A stretch of 64,000 nt of DNA from Marasmius tenuissimus (GCA_029532415.1 JAQOTA010000059.1:930001-994000); one strand, 5' to 3'. Positions 42,055-54,819 are shown, counted from the first letter of the stretch. Notes: generated by a model not told the origin, from the sequence alone. Program-made: numbers and translations.

Positions 42055-42541
42055 ATGTTCTTCAAACTCTTCCAGCTTGCGATCTTCATGGCTGGCGTTG
42101 CTAACGCCTCACAATTCCGTGGTACGTGTACATACACAGCACCTTGGTTGTCTCTATCCAAACCGGATGGTTAATCTCCTATTCAACGCGCATAGCTCAT
42201 CTCACGGGAGAAGACGCCTTCACCGGAGTCGTATCTTGCGGAAGCTGCGGCGACATCGACAACTCTGTCGTCTTGGTCCCCGCTGACGTCGGGAGCCTGA
42301 GAATACCATGTTGTACACCCGTTACACTTTCCCGTGAGTGCCCTTGTTCTTCTCGGTTGTTAGTTGTAAAAGAGGAGTTTACTGACTAACGTTAAAAATA
42401 TTAGGCGACGGAGTCAAAGAACAAGGGGTCTTTACCCATACTTGCCCCCATTGTAACATGGGTAGCTTGTCTGTGAGTAAAGGATTATACGAGAAATTGA
42501 ACCCAGGGGGATCCGGAGCATTCGACGTTCACTGGGATTAA
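42055..42541 (+). CDS. Small secreted double-psi beta-barrel (expansin/RlpA-like) protein, 113 aa
   Basis: Three exons (42055-42121, 42196-42333, 42405-42541), 342 bases in frame. Residues 1-18 are a clear signal peptide (MFFKLFQLAIFMAGVANA). The mature part has ACFxGVxxCG-like text (DAFTGVVSCGSCGDIDNS), then LVPAD and PCC. It ends with CPHCNMGSLSVSKGLYEKL and FDVHWD, the typical closing strand of the DPBB fold shared by expansins, barwins and RlpA (lS..lyekL...G.f.v.W). Six cysteines suggest disulphides. Fungal relatives are extracellular and bind or loosen cell-wall polymers. Catalytic activity cannot be inferred. Confident on secretion, moderate on fold. Confidence 0.75.
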
Positions 42542-43311
42542 CGTTTTTCCTTGACGTCTGGGTTAGTGTATTTATGGACGATTGGGATGAGACCGATGGG
42601 GAAAACTGTAACGAATCGAAGACACGGACATCATTTCATTCGTAATGACATCTGCACAGCTCAACACAAAACTTTGGCCGCCTTCTTCCTTCAAAGAAGC
42701 CATTGGTTCTTCAGCCATTATACCAATGATCGAATGGACGGAGGTACAGGGATTGACGCTTCGGTGATAGAGGATAGAGATCAAGTTTCGAGTTGAGTGC
42801 AAACCTCAGTCTAAACCGTTTTACCGTCAACACAAATCGGCTCGAAACCAATTGATCCTCGTCTTCAACTCGTCCCAGCATGACAGGGAGGCGCGAAGGG
42901 TCCACTCTATGATCCTTTCGTCATGTTACTTCCCTCTCGGGTTTGCTCCTGCGACCCAATTCATGATCCAAGGTATTCCCTTTCACTTCACGAATTCATA
43001 TGCCCGAACAGCTACAACGGTTTTGCCGCCCGAAGAGTTGAATCGGCTCCTAACCAATGGGACAACTGAATGATTCTCGAAGTTTACGTATTGACCGTCG
43101 ATGCCAGGGGGCTGTCGGGCCAATAACGTCCAGTTTCACCAGCAAAACGGCTGGGATCGAAGCACTTTGTAGTAGTGTTCATAACTAACTGTCGAATGGT
43201 ATCTGTTGTGACGAGTGAAGTAAATACTAGTGGCTACATGTCATGTCGAAGATGCGATTTTATAAACAAGAAAATGAGGATTCTAGCAGGATTTGTTATC
43301 GCCGTAACTGT
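42542..43311. other. Intergenic, no gene supported
   Basis: About 770 bases. Short frames only, without family resemblance. Confidence 0.4.
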
Positions 43312-45159
43312 TCAATTTCGATTTCCTTCCCTAGATGGTGATTCAGTCTCAGTGAACATGTGCTGGGAATATGGATGCTCACCTATCCGTTCATCCTCTA
43401 CAGACTCCCTTGAGGTAACTGTAGTTGAGACTTCCGTCGCAATGGACTCCCTCTTCATCTCTCTAGCGTCCACCTCATTCCGTATTGATCGCCCCTCACT
43501 GTTCTCGTCATCAGCCTCGCTTTCCCGCCTGACTCTCCCATCTTCCGCACTCGCTTCGCCTTCTTCCTCATCCATCTGATGTCGGTGATCCTTCGGAATA
43601 TAATCATACATCTCCTCTGGGAATTTCGTCATCGTCGGACTCTGCATTGTAGTCCCCGTGAGCGTAGTTCCAGTCCTAGCCTGCGCAGTTGAATCAAGAA
43701 CAGCCAAAGGACCCATATCCATCGGGGGTAGCGAGAATCGGTCTGTACACTCTTCGGAACGAGAGATCGTTGAGGGTCCACTGACCCAGAAGAGAAGTAT
43801 TGCGTTGATTGTTACCTAGAGGAAGTGCATGAGTCGTGAACTTGAGGTAAAGAATGATACGGCCAAAGGATGGAAGGGGAGGAGGACTCACATCCATTAC
43901 ACAACTCGTCAGACATATCCATCCTAATTCGTTCCCTCGAAGTACGATCATGATGCCGATATTTATCTGCAGAACGTCAAGCGTCATTATGCCAACTGTG
44001 AGTAAACCACGTTTGCCAAGTCTAGGAATACGAGAACATACGGCGGATACGGTCCAACTCCCACAAGCAGCACTGTAACCGAGATGAAGACACAAGCCAG
44101 ATTAGTGAGTCACTTCGCGGGAAGGAGGATAGAAGCCGAGACCCGAATGGTGATTGCGGAGTGGATTATAGGGAAAAGACTCACAATAGTGTTTTCTTGG
44201 CCACGGCTCTCAACCCGGAACTCATCTGATACCGCTTCCAAAACGGCCATAGGAACATCCCGACAAAGAATACGTTCTGTGCGAGCTCGTATGTGACGAG
44301 AGGGATTGTCCTTTCAGCACACGCCACCAAAATAAATCAGTACTTCTTTGATAAAACGAGGCTAGACCGGGAACGCACGAGAATGATTCCAACCCCAACA
44401 TACATACCCCGTCCATATTCAATGAGCTCATCCGACCTAAGACCATGAGAGCCACAACAACCACATATCCCAACTGGACTGTGCAGCATATCCGGTATAC
44501 TGGCGTCTTGAAACGAGGGGTCTGGTTCCCTGAGGACCATACGATGTAGACCTGAACGGAGGAATAAATGAGCAAATCTTGCTTCCGATAGGGGACTCGG
44601 GAAGGAGCAGGGTATGTAGGAGGCTGCCACGCGACGAGGGGTTTGCGATATCGCGACAGAGAGAAAATAAGGAAACACAAGCTTACCTTCTCGACTAGAA
44701 ACGCGTATATCAGAAGCTGTGGCAGAGTTTAAGCGATGTCGAGGTATCGTATGAGGTGTCAAGTCCGAGCGTACCTTCGTACTCCCGTAACAGACAATAC
44801 AGACGAGTATCGCGATTTTGCACGTTGTTGCTGACCCTGCGAGTCCTACGCCTGTTGAGAGTATTCCGGCTGGATAAGAAACGCGCAGGGAAGTGTCAGC
44901 ACAACGCCGTCGAGATTACAAGGGGAAGGGTCGGGGAGGAGATAGCAGAGGGCAGGGGCTCTGACATGTGTATGCAGATGTCAAGTGCTGGGGGGGATAG
45001 GGAAACACGAGATGGACACGTACAGAATAAGACGAATATCCATCTAGATCAAACACGTTCAGTATCACTTCTAACTCCAGAGACAGAGGGCCAAAAAACA
45101 CGCACGAGTCAATCAGCACCAAAATGATACATGTCCTCCCCCACGTTAGATTCTTCCAT
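43312..45159 (-). CDS. Seven-membrane-segment-type protein, short-tailed paralogue
   Basis: The ATG at 45159 (MEESNVGED) aligns with the start of the paralogue at 28510. Membrane exons seen in order: TGVGLAGSATTCKIAILVC near 44830; VQLGYVVVVALMVLGRM near 44460; RTIPLVTYELAQNVFFVGMF and LWPFWKRYQMSSGLR near 44260; QINIGIMIVLRGNELGWICL near 43930; VTINAILLFWVSG near 43780. A tail of about 130 residues (acidic, Ser-rich: EEEGEASAEDGRV) ends at 43312. This order matches the Agaricomycete family noted for 25318-28510. Introns of about 50-90 bases separate the segments. Exact joints near 44.0-44.1 kb are uncertain. Function unknown; the topology is receptor- or channel-like. Confidence 0.62.
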
Positions 45160-46817
45160 GCTCCCCACCTGTTCAAAGACGGTGTCCGTCTGGATATGCA
45201 ATACGACAGAATAGAGGAGCCTAGAAACACGCGTCAGCCTGTCGATTAGTATTTATTGGATTCTCCAATGTGGGGGAAGATCTTGACGAACCGATTAAAT
45301 GCATGACACTGGTGAGAATTTGGAGGGAGTGATATTCGCCTTTTGAGTGCGAGAACTCAGCGTTGGCCGCTGCAAGGCCAATAGTTGACATATTGCTGGG
45401 GGTGGTGTTGAGTTCCAGGAGACAGTTATGTGGATTTTGGGGAGAATCCAGAGAAATTGTAGTGCGGTTGCACGAGAATTGAGATAGTTGAAAGGCGATA
45501 TAGGTGATGGTGGTGGTGTAAACGAATTCGGATATATCGGTAGCGGATTCGGTGGCGAGGAAGCGGGAGAGGATAAGACAGCGTGTGAGGGGGGCTGTGG
45601 GTGCTGGGTATAGGGATATACGGAAAACGCGTGTTTGGGACCGCCTTCAATCTTCGACGTCGTGGAGGGAGAAGGGAAAGAGACCGGAAGAAAATCTGGT
45701 TACCTATTTACCTACCTATATCAATCACTCAAAACCACCGAGAGCCGTTGGGATGTTATCGAAATCAGAACATTTAGAACGCCGAATCGAACGCGTGCGG
45801 GCAAGCGATCGAGGGAAGGGCGGGGGAATGTAGAATTTTGGGAGCCTGATTTGTTTCATCTCAGTTCTCAGGGTCATGTCGTACGCATGTCACTTAACTT
45901 TTTGAGTGTATGTCGTAACACTTCCGACATACGTTCGAGTCGCGGGGTCCTTCTCTGGGCATCATAACCTATCATTGACAAGGGTAACGGCCCGCAGGAG
46001 ATGCACATAAATTCGAAACGTATAGTAGCCGGTAATAATTGCGGTACTTTGTAGTCGCGAGTGCGAAGATCCGAATTTACCTATATAAGGAAACTTCCGA
46101 CTACGCGACGGGTGAACCTCAGCCTCAAAGGGAACAAGGGAGGTGATCGTCAGGAAAACTTGGAAAGGCCCCGGAATATGATGATGTAGTATTACAAAAG
46201 TTATTAGGACGGTGTTCTAGGTATAACGTCAGGTTACTCCTACAAATATCACCATGAGAGGTCCCAGACGCCACAACACATGGATATAAACACAGATCTC
46301 CGATATACCTTCCAATCCAAGCCGGCGCCGAGTGTGAGTCAACAAGTTCCGGACTTCTATAGATCAGAAGCTACTTGTGCGCGATATAAGTGCTCCGCGA
46401 TATATGCCAAGATTGAATATTCGAGGCTGCAATCAAGCTGCGCAACAGAGCATAAGTAGCTATTTGTAGAGAATACAACTCATATCATACCGCTAGGGGG
46501 ACTCACACTGGGTCTTCCTTTGATACGATATAGTACCATATCTACCTGTTGTCCACCTGCCCGTCCACGTATTCTTCACACACTACCAGCATTGTGTCTC
46601 AAGCCCCCTGGACACCGAGGGAGTTGTTTAATCGAGCCCAACCCTATTCATTTCATTCGGCGCTCGTCTATTTGATTGCGTTCAGCGCTAGTACATATAC
46701 ATACGTTACATTCCCTGGACCCTGCTGCAGCACCGATCCCGGCGGCAAGCACGCACGGTCTTGCTGCCATTCCTCCCTTCGAATGAGGAGGGCGATCGAT
46801 CGAGACGTCGGTCCATA
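45160..46817. other. Intergenic, no gene supported
   Basis: The first 600 bases match the upstream region of the paralogue at 28.5-29.1 kb. 45.8-46.8 kb shows only short frames. Confidence 0.45.
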
Positions 46818-47190
46818 TTAGACTTCTACATAATGAGCAGAGGTCCCTTGAGAGCGAGCAGCGGCAGGGTGGCGTGTTGACGCCTCTGGGTCCTCGATTT
46901 CCGAGTCGGAGACTCCCAATTCTCTGGGTCTCGATGTGAAGCATCGATTGTCTGAGGGCCCATATTCGGAAGGGCGGGTAGGGCTGGGACTCGTCTGAGA
47001 GACCTGTGACATGGACCAGCCGAACCTGCAAAGAAGAAAGGATGGAAGGACCCGAAAGACGCATATCGTGCTGAGTAACTCGATAGCACGAATAATACGG
47101 GTTTATCTGACTGGAACTGGTAGTGACCCCAAGCGGGAGATAGAAGTATATCCCGAAATCATAAATTCTAGTAAAGTACATGAATATACC
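46818..47190 (-). other. Possible 3' end of an unresolved minus-strand gene
   Basis: A frame ending at 46818 reads as a typical polar C-terminal tail (SQTSPSPTRPSEYGPSDN, ELGVSDSEIEDPEASTRH). A short acceptor-bounded segment lies upstream (FMISGYTSISRLGSLPVP near 47150). I could not build a consistent gene from the fragments between 47.2 and 48.6 kb, so this may be a decayed membrane-protein gene. Confidence 0.25.
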
Positions 47191-49431
47191 GAAGATCAGG
47201 GAGAAAGCCGCTGTACCTACTCACCACAAGGTCGACGGACAATCTTCTTTCCCCGGACCCCGGGACGAATTTGGATTTCCTTGTAAACTGCACGGGGCAT
47301 GAGCCGCGCTGGAGCTCATGTTTGCCACCGATTGTGCAGAGCGTTGAATTCTGCACTCTAAATGCTGAACATAGATGCGAGCGGATAGATCCTTAACACG
47401 AATGTACCGTTTTGTCAGGTATCACATCACAACGCGTACATCCGTCGTCCAAGACTACATGAGAATAAACACAAGAGCAACAAAAATGACGGTTTATATT
47501 CAGGCTCGCAGATCTACGGGTACTCCTGCCATGAGAGCGGGCATCCTGAAACTCAGGGAGCTTGGTATATTAGGCCACAATACTAGGCATCCTTCTCAGA
47601 CTCGGGCCGTAGCTGCCTGGCAACCATCGGCATACCGTCGTCTATTCGAACATAGAACATAGAACAGAACGGAGCGACTCTTGAATGGTCTTCTTCATTC
47701 CTCCGTCCAGTCTTAAATCCCAGAACGACGGTCCAGGATTCTTGCCTAAACTCCTTCACTCTCGGGGGCGATGAATCGAATTCGACGCGACTAGGCCGTT
47801 TACCCACTGAAGAACATTGACGAGTTATCCTTGATCTCTTTCGTGCTCGGCAGATAACGTGTTATGACTCACGCGAGTCCCTCCCTGTTCGTGGTCAAAT
47901 CGAGATCCAAGGCACAGTAACGAGAATTCGAACGTTCGATGCATGGGGTTCAGGCCCAGGTCCCGAAGCAAGACGACATTGAGGGGTCGATGCAATGCGC
48001 ACCGATGGGAAGAGGAGGTTTCCTCATTATCTTGCTAGGGGACCCATGCCCCAGGCTCCAAAGAACCTTTTTCGGTCCTTTGCGTCGACTCAGAGGTTCA
48101 CTCATTACATCGGCAGCCTGGAATCGAATGACGGATCATTATACAGAAGGATGAAGATGAACTAGTCACCTGAACGCGAACTACATATTGTTCTCCTCGG
48201 CAGCCGGTCGCCTCCTTTCGCCCGGTTAGACTCTCTCAGGACTATGTGTGTCAAAACAACATAGGAAGTAGGTAGGCAGTGTTTGGCATCATGCATTCGA
48301 ACCCCGTGACTAACAGTACCAAGGTGGTCCTGGCAGTCGCCACCCTTTATTTCTAGCGAAGCCAGCCAATAGCCTTATGAACCCTACATGGGACAAGACG
48401 GGGACTTACCAAGTAGTTTACCAATGCATTAGAGCCCCGGCAGGAATATGCCGGTGACTGTCGTGCCTCCAAAGGAAGCGCGACCATGGCATTCCTGGTT
48501 TCGTCTGAGTGACGTCTACTCATCCAGATAGTATCAAAGGCAGCATTCATGGTCGCGGTGAGAGCAGTGAGCACAGAGACAAGTCGTCAAGTCATCAGTA
48601 TGCGGACTGTGCGTGGAAGAATTGCGACGAGAGTGCTGGGGGGGAAGTTGAGAGACTTCAAGACTGAACGATCACCGTTCAGTCCCCTTCGACAAACTGT
48701 GAATTCCATATCGAAACCCTTCTTAGTAGCTACGAAATCTGTAGTATTTCGCCACACAGCATCTTTGTCGCGAAATGCTACAATAAACCCAAGTTCTCAT
48801 ATAAAATCCTCCGAAGACCGACTTTCTCACCAAACTCACGAGCGCTTGTGCCCATTGAGACACTTGGCATCCTGATATCAGTATCGAGATTCAAATATCA
48901 CATTCGCGGATGCAAAAGAATCTATGCCTGCGGGGCGATTGGGTCGGTGGGAGGAGTCGGCTTCAATGCAAGATATTTGTCTTTAAGAGTAAGTATGCAT
49001 CAACCCTCGTCAGTAATGGCGGTGTCGCGCTCACCACGGTACAGGAGCGCAAGCGCGCAGAGCATAGAAGGTGTAATTAATCTAGATTTCGTAAGGCAAT
49101 GGCCAGGACAATTCACGAGTAGAATAGGATCATCACTCACGTACACGATTCGGCCTCAATCTCAAGCCTTCATTCCCCTTGTCATCCAACTTAGAACAGC
49201 CTTGGAGATATCCGATATCAGTATAACGAAACACGGTCTGAGCCTGACTTGGAGCTTGATGACTTGTTCGTAATCACATAACTGTCGTACAACTGCGAAC
49301 TTGTGGCATAAACTCCAGAAAGGCGGGCCAGAGGAAATGGAGTACGCGACGTGGCAGAGGTGAGAGCTCAGAGGGAACAGCAATTTGACAGCAATGGATG
49401 GAGGTCCGGGCCGGAATGACGGATGTCGGAC
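47191..49431. other. Gene-poor stretch, nothing firmly supported
   Basis: Several short frames on both strands lack starts, splice logic or family resemblance. A Met-containing frame near 48353-48574 (minus) might be an exon of the same unresolved gene as 46818-47190. Confidence 0.4.
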
Positions 49432-49642
49432 CTGGCACAGCTGGGGGGAAAAACCTATTTTGATGCGGAATATGAAGCAGAAATATGACGCCTTACCTTT
49501 CTGGTGAGTATTTTGAAGCCAAATATGTGGAACCCAATTTAGTTTCAACTATTTCCAGCCCAAATATGTGTTGAACTGTGAGGCGTCATATTTTCCTGGC
49601 ATATCTTCATGCAAAAATAATGTTCACCCCCAGCTGTGCTGG
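49432..49642. mobile_element. MITE with 57-base terminal inverted repeats and CTGG duplication
   Basis: The element is 49436-49638 (203 bases). Left arm 49436-49492 starts CACAGCTGGGGG and ends AAATATGACGCC. Right arm 49582-49638 is its imperfect reverse complement, ending CCCCCAGCTGTG. A CTGG tetramer flanks both sides (49432-49435, 49639-49642). There is no coding capacity. The middle has two related AAATATGTG words. This structure is that of a non-autonomous DNA transposon. The family of the mobilising transposase is unknown. Confidence 0.75.
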
Positions 49643-50838
49643 ATTTGGACAACAGACACTGAGACAGCCTGTCTCGAGCTCGAACTCCCGGATTGCCGGT
49701 CTTTCTGAATTTGACCTACCCTCATGCCAGCGTTTCGGCTGCTAGACCGGCTGCGCACGTTCCAATTTTCGACCTCAGCTTCTCCGGCAGGTGTGCTTGC
49801 AACTTCGAATCTGGCCAGGATCCTACCTCTACGAGGCATGATCAATACTATGGACAAACATGGAACACCCATTCACTTCAATCGGTAAGCTCACGAGCTT
49901 TCAAATTTTTGGGATCTGCTATCGTACCGGAAAGGATTTTCGTCCAGAGTCTGATTAGTGGAAGTTCTGCCCTCGCTGAATTTTGAACTGCTTGGGATAG
50001 TCCATAGCTCCATCCCATTCCTCCACTTAGGCTGTCTACCACCTTCAATCTGCCAATCTTGACGACCGGCTTTGGCAGATCAATAGAACAATTCTGCCAT
50101 TAACACCACCCCTGGACGAAGTCTCCCGACAGTCCAGTAACTACATGCAGGATTCGGATTCTGTAGGCTGTCTGATTCCCGAGACGACTCGGTCGCGTCG
50201 TCGATTCCCAATCCGCCTGTCAATCATCCTCGAGTCCTCCCTCGCATCTCTCTCCTTCATCTATGATCACCAGCCTCCCTCGAATTCTGCTCATACTAGT
50301 GGCCCATTGATCCAACACTCACACTCTGCTCTCTCCAAGAGTTACCAGTTGCTTCCCCTGTCGTCACCTTGTGACCGCTCACCCGAGCTCGTTGGAATTG
50401 CGTTGGAACATTCTTTACCTGAATTAACGTCTCGCGAAGTTCATCATCAAACGGATGCAGAAGACTTAGTCTGTAAGAATCAATTCTCTCTTCGAACCTC
50501 CCACCCACCCGTTCGATCCTGATGATTCTACTCATTCTCATCTCACCATTTATGAACAAGCGAGGAACGCAAAGAACTTCGTATGATCGGGAGAAGCAGA
50601 TGTGCTTGATTTAGAGCCATACTAGGACCCTAACTTTGTGCCACCTGGATCATGGGGGTTCAGCGCTCAGCGCTCAGAGGGCCTCAGGAGTTAATAGCAC
50701 GGACATAATAAGAATCCTCACGAGCTATAAGATTCACTCTTGAAGCTTGAGGTCCATCGACATCTCGCATCGTCTCAGCCTCAACCTCTCTACACACGAG
50801 ACTGACTCTATAAGACAGGGCCGCTTCCGCATCAACTC
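49643..50838. other. Intergenic, no gene firmly supported
   Basis: A plus-strand frame at 50145-50522 is open for 125 codons but is not recognised. A possible TATA-like CTATAAG lies near 50725, about 115 bases before the next gene. Confidence 0.35.
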
Positions 50839-51220
50839 ATGTTCCGCCAACTTGTCTCTGTCGTCGCTGTCACGGCCCTCGTTGTTCACATTGTCCTACT
50901 GTCTGGGTGAGCAATGGCGAAAGGAAACTCTTTACGGATGTTCATGCTTCTCGACTACAGAACCGCTGCAGTTGCGTTTCCTTTGAAGGGTTCAGCTTCA
51001 GAGGACTCCTCTCAAGTTGATGCATTGGTATGTCTTTCGTAATGCCGGCTTCCCCCCACTCACGTATCCTCCAGGGCATAACTGTTCGCGGATGTGTCGA
51101 TCCCCTTAACCCCGTAAGTTGCTTTGCCTGAACTCAAGCTCGTTATTCAGACAAAAGTGTTGATTTCGTCCCCCTTTTTGCTGCATTTCGTAGAATTGCT
51201 GTGAACATAGTGGATGTTGA
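50839..51220 (+). CDS. Small secreted cysteine-rich peptide, 66 aa, four exons
   Basis: Exons 50839-50906, 50961-51027, 51075-51113 and 51194-51220 join in frame to 201 bases. All introns are GT-AG and 47-80 bases. Residues 1-23 form a signal peptide (MFRQLVSVVAVTALVVHIVL). A short pro-like segment follows (GSASEDSSQVDALG). The C-terminus is cysteine-rich: TVRGCVDPLNPNCCEHSGC, four cysteines within 16 residues. The short final exon encodes the last eight residues. Size, secretion signal and terminal cysteines fit the small secreted proteins abundant in Agaricomycetes. No known family or activity is recognised. Because each exon is short, the model depends on splice-site choice. Confidence 0.6.
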
Positions 51221-52674
51221 AGTCAAGAATGTGTTTAAACAGACGTCTTTATTAACCGGACGTGCGGTGTTATTGATACTTTGCTGCCCTCTAATTTCCA
51301 AATCATTGTACTCCGAAGAAGGTCGGGGATTGAGTCAGCGTCCCGTCTGGAAGACCGCAAATGGCGGTCTATGATCATCATGATTGTGAGTAGCCATCTG
51401 GCGTGTTCTATACTAAGGCCCTATAACAAGCCAGTGAGGACAGTGAATCACATAGGCGCTATAAGATATGAGGGGTGAACTTAGCCACAAGCCGCGAATC
51501 GGAACCCCAATATCGTCAACGAGCAGCCTACCTTGGAAGCTTCAGATGATATAGACCACCATACAGCAGACGTTCGCAGTCGATATCAGGAGCAAAATGA
51601 CTACAACTTCACCGAGCACCGCTCTAGGTCTCTTTATTCGATTCCTTTGACTTGTCCGGAGGGTCCCTGTCAGCAGGCGTCAGCAGAGAAATTGGATAGT
51701 ACCTTCATATCATCTTGACGGCTGCAAAGGTGAGGACCAAGGAGACGCCTGAACGTCGTGTTTATTGAGTACTGAGCAGCGTTCGGATTGGGATGGAGAA
51801 CGATATATGTACACCGTGGAAGATTTCAGTCGGTCACAGCTGCACGGATGGTAATGGAGTCTCAACGTTTCAACTCCCGTACACCTCGAACAACGAAAAA
51901 GGCAAACTCTCCGGAAACGCCGAGCACAAAGACAAAATGGGTGCAAGATTCCATAAGTGTCTTGAGAAATGGACAAGAAAGATGTCGATGATGAACCTTA
52001 TGTAGGGAATTAAGCATGAGTAGTGGAACAAGGGTACTAGGTACTTGACAGTGTGCCAGAAATCAGATCCAAGTTTTGCGCTCGGATCCTGCATTTCTCC
52101 CAAACCTGACAGTTCCTTGCACCCGGCGAGACGTCATGAATACCATTACAACCAAAACTCAAAGTTTGCGGGTCCTGAGGCCTGATTTCTTGCGATCTAC
52201 ATACCATTGGAGGCTGGTCTGATCCTTCTATGCAAGATTATCTGTCGGTAAGAACCATGCATATTTCTTGTCAGCAATGGCGCTCACCACGGGCGGATTT
52301 GGAACGCGTACGTACCATGTGCTACACGGTCTACTGGACTCCACAGCACCGATTGGTATGATAGATAGATAAATACGTACTTTTTGCCTTGATTGCGCAT
52401 GTACAATGTGTATGAGATGAAGAGATGTATATGCAGGTGCTAGTTGCCGGACACGTATGTATATGAAGGTAAATGAAAAGAAACCAGATGAAAAAGAAAA
52501 GAAACGGAAAACACAAAGATAAAACCGAGTCCGAACTATCCAAGAATCGCAGAGCCGAGAGCATAAAAGAAAAGACCAAAGCAAGTTGCGGGATATAGCG
52601 ACCAGAGCAGGAAACAACGCCCCTCGGCAGTACTAGCCTCGGAGCGATAACCACGAGCCCGCGCGACCACAAGC
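51221..52674. other. Intergenic, no gene supported
   Basis: Short frames only. The last 350 bases probably include the 3' untranslated region of the SEC2-like gene on the minus strand. Confidence 0.4.
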
Positions 52675-54530
52675 CTACGACATCCTCAGATACGCAGCAG
52701 CGTAGAACGAATTCGAATCTTCCCTCTTTGGCGCTGACACAAGCCTCGGCGAAGAGGGCAGAGACGCTGACGAAGGAGCATCCGCCCACGGACTAGGCTC
52801 GTCGAATCCGAGTCCTGGCGTAGAATGCGACGATGCCGGGGCAGTAGAAGTCGAGGTCAAGGATTGAGGCGTAATCGTGAACGTGCTGGCATCTGAGGAC
52901 GCTGTTGATGGCGCCGACCCTGGATGCGACGATGATGCTGTTGCACCAGAGTCCGAGCCAGCAAGTGCTGGTGGCTGATTGACCTCCTCGTCAGTTTTCC
53001 GGCTCTTCGCCGTCCACGACTCCACCTCTGGCTCAAGTACGACCGTCCTATCGGCCTCTTCTTCAACTGTTTCGAGATCAGGATCATCCCGCTCCCTCTC
53101 GGGAGACAAACCCCGAATCCCAACCTCCGACGCGCTCCTCAGATGATAAGGTCGATGCTGGTGTAACGAAACCTGCTCCTCCGTCTGCAAGATATCCTCC
53201 ACCTCCTGCACCTCGTCAGCAGAGCTACTCGAGCCCGGACTCGTCACCCCACCACCGGAAGGCGTCCCAACTACGCTCCCATTGAGACTTCGCATGGCCT
53301 CAATCTCCCCCTCGACAACCCTGAGCGCGCTCTTGAGCGCATCCTTCTGTTTCATAGCCTCCTTGAGCTCTTCTTCAGTCTCTGCGCGTTTGATGCGTTC
53401 GGTGGCTACCATTTTGTTTGCCTATAGTAGGGAAAGGGTCAGCGAAGAATCACCGAAGGAGTGAGAGGAAGGTTGTGGATACGAAGGAAGGAGAAGGTCC
53501 TGTCTAGTGGCGTAGCGCAAAATGACAGCCTAAACTTCGGAGGTCATGCTGAAGTGAAGAAAGAACAAGCCAGCGAGCCCAACAGACATCGAGAGAAACA
53601 GATCAGAAAAGAAAAGGTGACAGAACTCACTTCCTCAAATAACGCCTGACTCAAGCTCTCCAGTTCTTCCTCCAAAGCCTTCTTATCCTCCACGACCTTC
53701 AAGCGTGCCTCTCTCTCCTTCACTAGCTCTTTCCGAAGCTGCTCCTTCTCCTGCCTCTCCTTCTCGGTCTCCAGTTTCTCCTTTTCTAGCCGCTCGTCGG
53801 CTGCCGACGATGTGCTGTGCAAAGAGGACGTGGAAGTTGAAGCCATGTGTTTTGGGGTCGCAGATACAGGTGTCTCTGGCCTCGAGCCAGGACCGGGAGA
53901 TGATACCCCATTACTCGAGGATCCAGACGAGAATCTGAACTTGAAGAATCTCGACTCGGTGGGAGGTGCAGTCACCGGTGACGGTGACGGTGCCGTCGAC
54001 GTGAAATACGGATGCGTGTTCCCAGCCGCCATATTCACCATAGGATGCTGCTGCAGCGGTGAACCAGGAACCGACCCACTCGGACTCGTCGGTGAATGAT
54101 CACTCGACATCGATGACCTGCCCTGTTGACCCAGTGACTGCTGCTGTGATCTCCTCCACCCAACGTCCTTCGCCCCAGCACCCTGCTGCATCTTGAGCGC
54201 CTCCTCGAGCATCTCATTGTTCGAAATGACCAACTTGAGGTTGCTCCTCGCGACATTCAGTTGAACCTCCATTTCTGCCTGCGCTTTGAACGTCTCCTTC
54301 AAGAGCGTTGCGAGGTCTTCGACCCGTTTTATTACGACACCCAGAGCCATACGAAGGTCATCTTCCTGTCCGTGCGATTCAACACGTCTTATGTCGTGCA
54401 ATTCCTCATGGACTTTGAGGAGAAGAGCATCATTTTTCGATGTGGAACCGCTGCTGCTGCGTGTCTGGGTTGCGTTGAGGCTATCTGAGCGACGTGGAAG
54501 GGACGTTGAGGACGAAGGGAAATGCAGCAT
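52675..54530 (-). CDS. SEC2: Sec2-type Rab guanine nucleotide exchange factor, 548 aa
   Basis: Two minus-strand exons (53631-54530, 52675-53421) with a 209-base GT-AG intron. The joint creates LFEEANKMVATERIKRAETE, the hallmark of the Sec2p/Rabin8 coiled-coil domain. It is preceded by a long heptad region (LEKEKLETEKERQEKEQLRK ... KALEEELESLSQA) and followed by another helix (KQKDALKSALRVVEGEIEAM). In yeast and animals this parallel coiled coil activates Sec4/Rab8 on secretory vesicles and drives polarised exocytosis. The N-terminal 180 residues contain a shorter helix (LEEALKMQQG) and Ser/Pro-rich linker. The C-terminal 180 residues are disordered and acidic/Ser-rich. It appears intact and ordinary, and is the best conserved cellular gene in the window. 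Confidence 0.88.
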
Positions 54531-54639
54531 GACCCCTTCACGGCGGGCGGTGAGGACGTCAAGGTCGTGGTGGTCGTGATGAAACGACGATAATGGCCCT
54601 CAAATGGCCCTGTGGTTACCGGATACGGAAACTCCGAGC

Positions 54640-54705
54640 CCGTGTGCCGTGGCCGACGAGGGCCATCACGGGGACGTATTGGGGTTAGGGCTAGGTCAGT
54701 CATCC
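54640..54705. repeat. Short repeat shared with 58245-58305
   Basis: The stretch around GCCGACGAGGGCCATCACGG and TTGGGGTTAGGGC recurs at 58245-58305 with few changes, and partly near 57660-57720. It shows that promoter-side pieces of the array were copied. Confidence 0.55.
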
Positions 54706-54819
54706 TCATCCTCAACCTTCACTCGACCTTCACTAGGATTATTGAGCAAAGGTATCACTGAAGTCGCTCAATTTCTCAACACTATCAGCAAACTGAGATC
54801 ACGATTGGGAAAATTCGTC

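Noticed and set aside
43990..44100. Apparent one-base frameshift in the short-tailed membrane gene relative to its paralogue
   Set aside because: The segment around GPYPPYV is probably intronic in both copies, so the frame difference there is not evidence of decay.
47191..49431. Several short frames suggesting a minus-strand membrane gene
   Set aside because: I could not connect them with consistent splice phases or find the motifs of either membrane family, so no gene is called.
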